Part shown: piece after piece, positions 57,084-64,000 of the stretch
How positions within the stretch are numbered: the stretch's first letter is position 1
Layout of the letters: every line of letters begins with the position of its first letter
From: Thermoleophilales bacterium
Lineage (GTDB): Bacteria > Actinomycetota > Thermoleophilia > Solirubrobacterales > 70-9
Direction: 5' to 3'
Assembly (NCBI GenBank): GCA_020636895.1
Contig: JACJWZ010000001.1
Location: forward strand, 620,001 to 684,000
Length of the DNA: 64,000 nucleotides
Position numbers and translations under genes: made by a program
The notes under the pieces: generated by a model
What the model saw: the letters and a program-made list of their open reading frames with translations, nothing else
Database searches by the model: none
Told to the model about the DNA's origin: nothing

Positions 57084-57111
57084 GACGCGCGGGGCTGATA
57101 ATCACGGCTAT

Positions 57112-57516
57112 ATGGACTCGCGCCTCGACCACGCCCTGCTCTACGACGACGACTGCGGCTTCTGCAAGCTGTGCGTCCGCGGCATCCTGCGGCTGGACCG
57201 GGAGGAGCGCCTGCGGCCGGTCGCGATCCAGAGCGAGGAGGGCCAGCGGCTGCTCACGGAGATCCCGGGGCCGCTGCGACTCGAGTCCGCGCACCTCGTC
57301 ACCCCGGGAGGCACGGTCCTGTCCGGCGGCGCCGCGGCTCCGACGCTCGCGCGCCTGCTCCCAGGCGGCAGGATCCCCGCCCGTGCGTTCGCCCGCTGGC
57401 CGGAGCGGACCGACGCGTCCTACCGGTGGGTAGCGCGGAACCGCTCGCGATTCGGCCGAATCGGTCTTCGCTCGCGCGCGCCGATCGAGCCTCGCCGTGG
57501 GCAGGAACTTGACTAG
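57112..57516 (+). CDS. DCC-family thiol-disulfide oxidoreductase-like protein
   Basis: 134 residues. The family motif YDDDCGFCKLC gives a CxxC redox pair, preceded by HALLYDD. The later part is Arg-rich (AFARWPERTDASYRWVARN). DUF393 proteins are thioredoxin-like; their substrates are mostly unknown. It overlaps the next gene by up to 20 nt. Confidence 0.82.
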   Translation: MDSRLDHALLYDDDCGFCKLCVRGILRLDREERLRPVAIQSEEGQRLLTEIPGPLRLESAHLVTPGGTVLSGGAAAPTLARLLPGGRIPARAFARWPERTDASYRWVARNRSRFGRIGLRSRAPIEPRRGQELD

Positions 57517-58633
57517 AGCCGGCGGGGTCGTCGCTGCGGTGGCAGCTCTCGCGGTCATCGTGGTCGCTGTCGGGTGTGGCTCGAGCGCCGACGACGACGC
57601 GACGCTGACCGTCTACGTGAGCGCGCCGTTGCAGGGGCCGCGGGCCGACGCCGGTCATGACGTCGCCGACGGCGCCCGGCTCGCGCTGGTGGATGCCGAC
57701 GGGAAGGCGGGGGGAGTGGCGATCGATCTCGAAGTGCTGAGCGACGCCACCGGCGGCGGCTGGGACGCGGCTGCGACCGGCGCGAACGCCCGTGCCGCGA
57801 CGGAGGACACGACCACGATCGCCTACGTCGGAGAGCTCGACTCCGGTGCCTCCCGCACGTCGATCCCGATCACCAACCGGGCCGGGATCCTGCAGGTCTC
57901 GCCGGGCGCCGGCGCGGCGGATCTGACCAGCGACTCACCGGCGTCGGGTGATGCTCCCGCCGTCCAGGAGAGCGGCCACCGCACCTTCGGGCGGGTGATT
58001 CCAAGCGACCGCGACCAGGGCGAGGCGGCCGGCGTGTGGATGGCGGACTCCGGGATCTCCTCGGTCCTGGTCGACAGCGACGGCTCCGCCTACGCCGACT
58101 CCCTCGTCGACGGGCTCGATGCGGCGCCTTCGCCTCCCGAGGTCGTGACGGGTCGGGACCCCGCGGATGCCGTCTACATCGCGGCGGAAGGCCCCGTCCG
58201 CCCCGCGGGGGCGGGGACGGGCGATCGCGGCATCCTCGGCTCCGACGCGCAGCTCGATGACCCGCGCGCGCTCGGTTCGAACTCGACGCCCGTGCGCCTC
58301 ACCTCGGCCGCCCTCGATCCGACCCAGCTCCCGCCCGCCGCGGACGACTTCCTCGCAGCCTTCGAGGCCGCCTACGATCGCGCGCCGGGCCGCTATGCCG
58401 CCTACGGCTACGAGGCGATGGCGGTCGTGCTCGACTCGGTCGGGCGCGCCGACGACCCGACCGATCGCGGCGATGTCGTCGACGCCTTCTTCGACACCGG
58501 CGACCGCGAGTCGATCCTCGGGACGTACTCGATCGACGGCGTCGGCGACACGACCCTGAGGAGGCTCGGCGCCTACCGGATCGACGGGCGGGGGCGGGCG
58601 CTGCCGGAGCGCGAGGCTCTGACCATTCCCTGA
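57497..58633 (+). CDS. Lipoprotein, substrate-binding-like (periplasmic-binding type 1)
   Basis: 378 residues from GTG 57497. TTG 57509, behind an AGGAAC tract, is a better-placed alternative. A lipoprotein signal with AVIVVAVGCGSS (Cys as lipid site) is followed by LTVYVSAPLQGPRADAGHDV, the opening of branched-chain amino acid binding proteins, then ATTIAYVGELDSG-like and QVSPGAGAADLT segments. No permease or ATPase genes lie nearby, so it may be an orphan sensor. An 8-residue Gly/Asp-rich insertion and a low-complexity middle make ligand prediction unsafe. Confidence 0.72.
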   Translation: MGRNLTRAGGVVAAVAALAVIVVAVGCGSSADDDATLTVYVSAPLQGPRADAGHDVADGARLALVDADGKAGGVAIDLEVLSDATGGGWDAAATGANARAATEDTTTIAYVGELDSGASRTSIPITNRAGILQVSPGAGAADLTSDSPASGDAPAVQESGHRTFGRVIPSDRDQGEAAGVWMADSGISSVLVDSDGSAYADSLVDGLDAAPSPPEVVTGRDPADAVYIAAEGPVRPAGAGTGDRGILGSDAQLDDPRALGSNSTPVRLTSAALDPTQLPPAADDFLAAFEAAYDRAPGRYAAYGYEAMAVVLDSVGRADDPTDRGDVVDAFFDTGDRESILGTYSIDGVGDTTLRRLGAYRIDGRGRALPEREALTIP

Positions 58634-58642
58634 GGCTCCGCT

Positions 58643-58657
58643 GCGGCGCGAAGCCGC
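58643..58657. terminator. Stem-loop between convergent genes
   Basis: GCGGC-GCGAA-GCCGC, a perfect 5-bp stem with a 5-nt loop, lies between the stops at 58633 and 58661. It has no T-run but could end both transcripts. Confidence 0.35.
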
Positions 58658-58660
58658 GCT

Positions 58661-59572
58661 TCAGCCGACCGCGTCCTCCATCGCTGCGTCGATGTCGGTG
58701 AAGAAGAACTCGTAGCCGCCGTCGGTGGCCCGCTTGGGGATCGCGCGCTGCCCTGCGGTGGCCGCGATCTCTCCGAACTCGGAGCCTAAGCGCACCTTCA
58801 CGGCGAGCTTCGGCACCGGGAGGACCGCGGGGCGATGGAGCGCGCGGCCGAGGGCCTTGGAGAACTCGCGGTTGGTGACCGGATTCGGCGCGGTGGCGTT
58901 GAACGGGCCGCTCGCGCCCTCGGTGTCGAGCGCCCAGAGGATGATCCCGACCTCGTCGGCGAGGCTGATCCAGGGCATGTAGTTGCGCCCGCCCGCCACC
59001 GGCCCACCGACGCCGAGCTTGAAGGGGAGGAGCAGCTCCGCGAGCAGCCCGGCTTCCCTGGTCAGCAGCAGGCCCGTTCTGATCAGCGCCACGCGCACCC
59101 CGCCGGCCTCCGCCTCCTTCGCCGCGGCCTCCCAGTCCACGCAGACCTGCGCGTCGAACGTCGCGCCGGGCGCCGTCCCCTCGTCGACGAAGTCCGTGCC
59201 CCTGTCACCGTAGTAGCCGACCGCGGAGCCGCTGACGAGCACCCGCGGCGTCCGCTCCGCCGCCAGCATCCCCGCGACCAGGTTCTTCGTCGTGGTTATG
59301 CGGCTCTCGCGGATCGACCGCTTCGCCTCGTCGCTCCAGCGCTGGTTGATGGGCTCGCCGACGAGGTTGACGACGCCGTCGACGCCATCGAATGCCTCCG
59401 CTGGAGGCCGCTCCTGGGCCGCGTTCCAGGCGTGCCAGGTGATCCGCGGCTCGGCGGCTGCGGCGCGCCCGGGGTCGCGGGAGAGGCCGACCACGTCGTC
59501 GCCTCGCCCGAGCAACGTACGGGCGACGGCGCCGCCGATCGTCCCGGTTGCGCCGGTGATCAGGACCTTCAT
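58661..59572 (-). CDS. TIGR01777-family NAD-dependent epimerase/dehydratase
   Basis: 303 residues. Starts KVLITGATGTIGGAVARTLL, an extended-SDR NAD site, then VNLVGEPINQRWSDEAKRS and VSGSAVGYYGDRG (Tyr), typical of the SulA-like TIGR01777 group (YfcH). A C-terminal DUF1731-like segment (RPAVLPVPKLAVKVRLGSEF) is present. Function in cells is not firmly known. The next gene on this strand is the malic enzyme, 58 nt upstream. Confidence 0.85.
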   Translation of the reverse strand: MKVLITGATGTIGGAVARTLLGRGDDVVGLSRDPGRAAAAEPRITWHAWNAAQERPPAEAFDGVDGVVNLVGEPINQRWSDEAKRSIRESRITTTKNLVAGMLAAERTPRVLVSGSAVGYYGDRGTDFVDEGTAPGATFDAQVCVDWEAAAKEAEAGGVRVALIRTGLLLTREAGLLAELLLPFKLGVGGPVAGGRNYMPWISLADEVGIILWALDTEGASGPFNATAPNPVTNREFSKALGRALHRPAVLPVPKLAVKVRLGSEFGEIAATAGQRAIPKRATDGGYEFFFTDIDAAMEDAVG

Positions 59573-59630
59573 CGAGTTGCGCTCCGTTCGTTCACAGGCC
59601 TTGCAGCGGTCCTTGCCCGCCCCGAGGCCT

Positions 59631-61082
59631 TCAAACCGTGGCGAACGTGCCCGTCTCCTCCGTGATCCTGGCGATCCCGGCCGCCTTCGCCTCGCGGACG
59701 ACGGCCTCGGCGACCGCCGGGGCGACGTCGCGGTCGAAGACGCTGGGGATGATGTAGTCCTCGTCGAGATCGTCCTCGGTCACCACCGCGGCGATCGCCT
59801 TCGCGGCCGCGAGCTTCATCTCCTCGGTGATCTGAGGCGCCCCCGCGTCGAGCGCACCCCGGAAGATCCCAGGGAAGGCGAGCACGTTGTTGATCTGGTT
59901 CGGGTAGTCGGAGCGACCCGTGGCCATGATCCGCACGTACGGCTCGGCGTCCTCGGGCATCACCTCGGGCGTCGGGTTGGCCATGGCGAAGACGATCGCG
60001 TCGTCGTTCATGCTCGCAAGCGACTTGGCCTCGACCAGGCCGGGGCCGGAGAGGCCGATGAACAGGTCGGCGCCCTCGAGCACGTCGTTGGGGCCGCCCT
60101 GGACCTTGCCCGGGTTCGTCACCTCTGCGAACCACCTCTTGATCGGGGTCATGCCGCCGGACCCGTAGTCGGGACGTTCCGTGGAGACCGCGCCCTGGCG
60201 GTCGCAGCCGATGATGTCGGTGACCCCGGCGGCCATCATCATCTTCGTGCAGGCGATGCCCGCCGCGCCGAGTCCGACCATGACGACGCGCAGCGACTCG
60301 ATCGGCTTGCCGACGATCTTGAGCGAGTTGAACAGCGCGGCCATCATCACGACGGCGGTGCCGTGCTGATCGTCGTGGAAGACGGGGATGTCGAGCTCCT
60401 CGCGCAGGCGGTCCTCGATCTCGAAGCAACGCGGCGCGGAGATGTCCTCGAGGTTGATGCCGCCGAAGCCCGGCGCGATCAGCTTCACGGTCTCGACGAT
60501 CTTGTCGGGGTCGTTGGTGGAGAGCGCGATCGGGAAGGCGTCGACTCCGGCGAACTCCTTGAAGAGCATCGCCTTGCCCTCCATCACCGGCATCGAGGCC
60601 TCGGGGCCGATGTCGCCGAGGCCGAGCACGGCGCTGCCGTCGGTGACGACGGCGACGGTGTTCTTCTTGATCGTGAACTCGAAGGCCTTGGAGCGCTGTC
60701 CGGCGATCTCGGTGCAGACGCGGGCGACCCCCGGCGTGTAGGCCATCGAGAGGTCGTCGCGGGTCTTCAGCGGGTACTTGTTGTGCTGCTCGATCTTGCC
60801 GCCGCGATGCATCGCGAAGGTGCGGTCGGTGTAGTCGAGGACGCGCGCACCACGCGTGCCGCCGATTGCGCGCAGGATCTGCTCCCAGTGCTCGGGGCTG
60901 CGGGCGTCGATCGTGAACTCACGAACGCGCTTGCCTTCGGCGCCGGCGCCGGGGACCAGGTCGACGCTCTGCAGCGCGCCTTCGGACTCGGCGATCGCCC
61001 CGGTGATCTTGCCCAGGGGCTCGTTGCGCGAGTCGAGCTCGACGCGGACGGTCACTGAGAACTGGGCGGAGACTCCGGCCAT
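59631..61082 (-). CDS. NAD-type malic enzyme with N-terminal ACT domain
   Basis: 483 residues. The first 80 residues (FSVTVRVELDSRNEPLGKITGAI) form an ACT-like regulatory domain. The malic core has KYPLKTRDDLSMAYTPGVARV, VTDGSAVLGLGDIGPEASMPV, EDISAPRCFEIED, DIPVFHDDQHGTAVV and the NAD site VVMVGLGAAGIACTKMM. It converts malate to pyruvate with release of CO2. The ACT domain suggests allosteric control by an amino acid. Intact ligands and length. Confidence 0.93.
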   Translation of the reverse strand: MAGVSAQFSVTVRVELDSRNEPLGKITGAIAESEGALQSVDLVPGAGAEGKRVREFTIDARSPEHWEQILRAIGGTRGARVLDYTDRTFAMHRGGKIEQHNKYPLKTRDDLSMAYTPGVARVCTEIAGQRSKAFEFTIKKNTVAVVTDGSAVLGLGDIGPEASMPVMEGKAMLFKEFAGVDAFPIALSTNDPDKIVETVKLIAPGFGGINLEDISAPRCFEIEDRLREELDIPVFHDDQHGTAVVMMAALFNSLKIVGKPIESLRVVMVGLGAAGIACTKMMMAAGVTDIIGCDRQGAVSTERPDYGSGGMTPIKRWFAEVTNPGKVQGGPNDVLEGADLFIGLSGPGLVEAKSLASMNDDAIVFAMANPTPEVMPEDAEPYVRIMATGRSDYPNQINNVLAFPGIFRGALDAGAPQITEEMKLAAAKAIAAVVTEDDLDEDYIIPSVFDRDVAPAVAEAVVREAKAAGIARITEETGTFATV

Positions 61083-61094
61083 GGGTGCCGGTGG

Positions 61095-61100
61095 ATCATA
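61095..61100 (-). promoter_or_regulatory. -10 box for the malic enzyme gene
   Basis: On the minus strand TATGAT lies 12 nt before ATG 61082. This would give a very short leader or a start site slightly upstream of the codon. Confidence 0.35.
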
Positions 61101-61155
61101 GGAGGCGCGGGGGTGCTCGCCCCATTACGCGGGGCTGATTGGGAGACTCCCACCT

Positions 61156-62073
61156 ATGGATCCGCTGACGCGAAGGCTCCGGCGCACCGCGAGGGGGGTG
61201 GCCGGGACGCTGTTCCGGGTCTCCAGCTACCCGATCGGCGGCGGCGAGGGCATGAGCGCCCGGAACCTGGTGCCGCTGCCTCGTGACGAGGACGCCGCGC
61301 TGGCGGCGGCCATTCGCGGCCGGGTCGTGATGGTGACCGGCGCCTCGTCCGGGATCGGCGAGGCCACGGCTCGGCGCGCCGGTGCGGCCGGGGCCACGGT
61401 GCTCCTCGTCGCGCGCAGCGCCGAGGATCTCGAGCGGATCGCGTCCGAGATCGGGCCGGACGCTCACGCGATGCCGTGCGACCTGACCGATCTTGAGGCC
61501 ATCGACGCGCTGGCCGCGCGGGCGGTGGCCGAGCAGGGTGGGGTGGACGTGCTGGTCAACAACGCCGGCCGCTCGATCCGCCGCTCGGTCGAGCACTCCA
61601 TCGGCCGCTTCCACGACTTTCAGCGCACGATGCAGCTCAACTACTTCGGTTCCGTGCGCCTGATCCTCGGCCTGCTGCCCTCGATGCGGGAGCGCGGCAA
61701 GGCGCAGATCATCAACGTCTCCTCCGCCGGCGTGCAGATGCGGACGCCGCGCTTCTCCGGCTACATCGCCTCGAAGGCCGCCCTCGAGGCCTTCTCGGAC
61801 GCGCTGCAGGCGGAGGTCAGCGAGGACGGCCTGCGGATGACGACGATCTCGATGCCGCTCGTCCACACACCGATGATCTCGCCGACCGAGCAATACGACA
61901 CGATCCCCTCGCTCAGCGCCGATGAAGCGGGACGGCTGATCTGCGAGGCGATGGTCGGGCGGCCCCGGCGTGTCGCCCCGCCTTTCGCCCACCTCGCCGG
62001 CGCCATCGACAAGGTCAGCCCGGAGACGATGGACGCGATCCGCAGTCGCGGCTACCGGATGTTCGAGGACTGA
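61156..62073 (+). CDS. SDR-family oxidoreductase
   Basis: 305 residues. An N-terminal segment of about 55 residues is followed by VMVTGASSGIGEATARRAGAAG (NAD(P) site), NNAGRSIRR, NVSSAGVQMRTPRFSGYIASKAAL (Ser-Tyr-Lys). Resembles the acyl-CoA or fatty acid-linked SDRs of actinobacteria. The gene converges on the third propeller with 4 nt between stops. Confidence 0.88.
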   Translation: MDPLTRRLRRTARGVAGTLFRVSSYPIGGGEGMSARNLVPLPRDEDAALAAAIRGRVVMVTGASSGIGEATARRAGAAGATVLLVARSAEDLERIASEIGPDAHAMPCDLTDLEAIDALAARAVAEQGGVDVLVNNAGRSIRRSVEHSIGRFHDFQRTMQLNYFGSVRLILGLLPSMRERGKAQIINVSSAGVQMRTPRFSGYIASKAALEAFSDALQAEVSEDGLRMTTISMPLVHTPMISPTEQYDTIPSLSADEAGRLICEAMVGRPRRVAPPFAHLAGAIDKVSPETMDAIRSRGYRMFED

Positions 62074-62077
62074 CCGC

Positions 62078-63685
62078 TTACTTCTTCTTCTTCTTCTTCG
62101 CCTTGACCTTGACCGCCTTCGAGTCGGCGGAGCCGCAGGCCGAGGTGGCGACGACCTGAGCGCGGTACTGAGAGGACTTCTTGACCTTGTCGGTGGTCGA
62201 GAAGCCTCCGGAGCCGTCGGTCGTCACCGCCCTCAGGGTGGCGAACGAGCCCTTGCCGCGCTTGCGCAGCAGGGTCACCGTCTGCCCGGACTCGCAGCCG
62301 GGGTCAGTCGGTGCGGCGAGGTCGCCGGTCAGCTTGACCTTCTTGCCCTTCTTGACCTTCTTCTTCGAGCCCTTGAGGGAGATCGTCCGCGCAGCGGGGC
62401 TGCCTCCGCCGCCGGGCGGGGGCGTCGTGGTCGAGCCGCATTCGCCGCCGGCGCCCTCGCGGCTGAACGTGGAGACGGCGTTGTCGGACTCACCGGTCGA
62501 GTAGACGAACGCGCTGTCGGGAGCGACGGTGACGGCATCGGCGCCGTTCGTTCCCTGAGACCCGGCGGCGCCGGCCGCCTCGATGTAGGTGAGCGCGCCG
62601 GAGGAGGCGTCTCGGGAGAAGCCCGCGACCCTGTCGTCGACCGTCGATGCCACGTAGACGCTCCCGCAGTCGGGGGAGACGGCGACGTCGCGGGCGCCGT
62701 CGAGGCCGTCGGCGCCGGAGACGCCGTCGAACTGCGAGCCGGCGAAGGCGAGCGATCCCGTCGTGGCGTTCCGGTTGAAGGTCGCCACGGCGTCACCGCT
62801 CTCGGCGGCGACGTAGACGTTCGCGCCATCGCCCGAGATCGCGAGGCCGCGAGCGCAGCCCATGCCGGTGACGCCGTCGACGCCCTGCTTGTCCTGCTCG
62901 ACGAAGGTCAGGGCTCCCGTCGTTGCATCGCGGTCGAACGTCACGACGGCGCTGTCGACGCAGCTGGCCACGTAGACGTTCCCGCCGGCCCCGGGCGAGA
63001 CGACCACGCCGGTGGCGACGGCGAGCCCGTCGACACCGCTGACGCCGTCCTTGTCCTGCTCGACGAACGTGAGGGCGCCTGTACCCGGATCGCGCGAGAA
63101 CGTGGCGACGGCGTTGTCGGCATCGCCCGCGACGTAGACGCTCTTGCCGTCGGGGGAGACGTCGACGCCCCAGGCGCCGGCGAGCCCGTCGACACCGCTG
63201 ACGCCGTCCTTGTCCTGCTCGAGGAACGTGAGAGCGCCGGTCGTCGGGTTGCGGGTGAAGGTCGCGACCGCGCTGTCGGTGTGGCCGGTGACGTAGACGT
63301 TGGCGCCGTCCGGGGACACCTCGACGCCGCGCGCGCCGGAGATCCCGTCGACGCCCGACACGCCGTCGACGTCCTGCTCGAGGAAGGTGAGCGCGCCGGT
63401 CGACGGGTTCCGGGTGAACGTGGCCACCGCACCGCTGTTGGTGCCGACGACGTAGGCGTTGCCTCCGTCCGGGGAGATCGCGACGTCGATCGCGCCGCCG
63501 ATGCCCGAGACGCCGCTGACCCCGTCCTTGTCCAACTCGACGAACGTGAGCGAGCCGGTGGCCCCGAAGGCGAGCGCGGTGAAGACCGTGCTCAGGGCGA
63601 CGAACGCCACCGCGGTCGCGATCGACGACTTCGAGCGGAGAGCCCGAACGACCGTCCCACTTCCCAGCATTGACCTAACCCCCAT
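62078..63685 (-). CDS. Secreted seven-bladed beta-propeller with DGVSG repeats
   Basis: 535 residues from ATG 63685 (ATG 63670 is another candidate). Signal peptide SIATAVAFVALSTVFTALAFG, then seven blades of about 53 residues with the core pattern GALTFLEQDKDGVSGVDG, then GARGVxVSPDGANVYV and AVATFTRNP. Unlike the other two propellers these blades have no Cys pair. A Pro/Gly linker and a C-terminal beta domain (ISLKGSKKKVKKGKKVKL, then QTVTLLRKRGKGSFATL) end in a run of Lys. Two blades share a 43-nt identical DNA run, 159 nt apart (63021-63063 and 63180-63222). Ligand unknown. Confidence 0.82.
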   Translation of the reverse strand: MGVRSMLGSGTVVRALRSKSSIATAVAFVALSTVFTALAFGATGSLTFVELDKDGVSGVSGIGGAIDVAISPDGGNAYVVGTNSGAVATFTRNPSTGALTFLEQDVDGVSGVDGISGARGVEVSPDGANVYVTGHTDSAVATFTRNPTTGALTFLEQDKDGVSGVDGLAGAWGVDVSPDGKSVYVAGDADNAVATFSRDPGTGALTFVEQDKDGVSGVDGLAVATGVVVSPGAGGNVYVASCVDSAVVTFDRDATTGALTFVEQDKQGVDGVTGMGCARGLAISGDGANVYVAAESGDAVATFNRNATTGSLAFAGSQFDGVSGADGLDGARDVAVSPDCGSVYVASTVDDRVAGFSRDASSGALTYIEAAGAAGSQGTNGADAVTVAPDSAFVYSTGESDNAVSTFSREGAGGECGSTTTPPPGGGGSPAARTISLKGSKKKVKKGKKVKLTGDLAAPTDPGCESGQTVTLLRKRGKGSFATLRAVTTDGSGGFSTTDKVKKSSQYRAQVVATSACGSADSKAVKVKAKKKKKK

Positions 63686-63712
63686 CTCCCAACTTCACCA
63701 ATCCCGATTTCC

Positions 63713-63741
63713 AGCATAAACAGTCGCCTTGCGGCTGGCAA
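63713..63741 (-). promoter_or_regulatory. Sigma70-like promoter of the third propeller gene
   Basis: On the minus strand TTGCCA (63736-63741), a 17-nt spacer and TATGCT (63713-63718). The leader of about 20 nt holds a GGTGAAG/GGGAG region before ATG 63685. Confidence 0.6.
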
Positions 63742-63752
63742 CGGAGGAACCG

Positions 63753-63770
63753 GAGCGCTTCGGAGCGCTC
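63753..63770. terminator. Stem-loop at the end of the metallopeptidase gene
   Basis: GAGCGCT-TCGG-AGCGCTC, a perfect 7-bp stem with a 4-nt loop, overlaps the stop codon of the metallopeptidase. No clear T-run follows on the minus strand. It may end that transcript before the propeller promoter. Confidence 0.4.
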
Positions 63771-64000
63771 AGGGCTCGTCGACCGAGAAGGTGTCGCAGT
63801 CGGCCGGCTGCCCCGATTCGAAGCCGCGGTTGAACCACTCGCGGCGCTGCTCGGAGGTGCCGTGCGTGAAGGAGTCGGGGTTGATGCTCTGCCCCGCTTG
63901 CTGCTGCAGCCGGTCGTCACCGACCGCCTCGGCGGCGTTGAACGCCTCCTCGATGTCGCCCTGCTCGAGATCACCCTGGGCGAAGACCGTGCTCGCCCAG
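63769..64000 (-). CDS. YpfJ-type neutral zinc metallopeptidase, 3' end only
   Basis: The last 76 codons of a minus-strand gene whose start lies beyond the window. The visible part reads QGDLEQGDIEEAFNAAEAVG, DDRLQQQAGQSINPDSFTHG, TSEQRREWFNRGFESGQ and ends VDEP at TGA (complement of 63769-63771). This matches the C-terminus of the YpfJ/neutral zinc metallopeptidase family. The HExxH zinc site would lie outside the window, so activity cannot be judged. Confidence 0.8.
   Translation of the reverse strand, partial: WASTVFAQGDLEQGDIEEAFNAAEAVGDDRLQQQAGQSINPDSFTHGTSEQRREWFNRGFESGQPADCDTFSVDEP

Overview
The window is very GC-rich, densely coded, mostly plus-strand bacterial chromosome. Gene content points to a deep-branching actinobacterium, and the style resembles Thermoleophilia/Solirubrobacterales. 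That placement is an inference from HadA/HadB-type dehydratases, a mycothiol-type formaldehyde dehydrogenase next to an MBL hydrolase, a GlnA4 cluster with mycobacterial synteny, a PPi-type phosphofructokinase signature and many TANNNT boxes sitting 6-9 nt before start codons. No rRNA, tRNA, IS element, phage gene or CRISPR array was seen, and no stretch above 300 bases lacks a gene.

Layout. 1-5.7 kb: ArsC-like protein (cut by the window edge), membrane protein, lysozyme-like exported protein, AlkZ-like protein, leuS, cupin. 5.7-14.5 kb: acylphosphatase, comEA, comEC, holA, rpsT, murJ, a lipoprotein and lepA (DNA uptake, replication, translation, cell wall). 14.5-20.3 kb: hydrolase, PAP2 phosphatase, small Cys-rich protein, MscR-like dehydrogenase plus MBL hydrolase, hadAB-like dehydratases. 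20.3-27.1 kb: hrcA, dnaJ, prmA, DUF2269-type membrane protein, murI, phoH, ybeY, era. 27.1-33.2 kb: an APC permease, GlnA4-like gamma-glutamyl-amine ligase, gamma-glutamyl amide hydrolase, aldehyde dehydrogenase and SDR, together a candidate gamma-glutamylated-amine catabolic route. 33.2-35.5 kb: divergent TetR/MFS pair.

35.5-55.7 kb holds hisIE-trpE-trpG-trpD-trpC and, 12.7 kb later, trpF-trpB-trpA. The gap between trpC and trpF is filled by nine non-trp genes: a secreted seven-bladed propeller, a GH5-like protein that has lost its nucleophile, a secreted esterase, an active-looking membrane Ser/Thr kinase, a membrane pseudokinase that shares the kinase's extracellular domain, a secreted protein of unknown function, an HtrA protease, an FHA-HTH regulator and a second propeller paralogous to the first. 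This is the most interesting part of the window: it looks like a surface-sensing and phospho-signalling module with its own secreted ligands or enzymes, inserted into a biosynthetic operon.

55.7-64 kb: small membrane protein, PPi-type PFK, DCC-family protein, substrate-binding-like lipoprotein, TIGR01777-type epimerase, ACT-malic enzyme, SDR, a third secreted propeller with a full sigma70-like promoter, and the C-terminus of a YpfJ-type metallopeptidase cut by the window edge.
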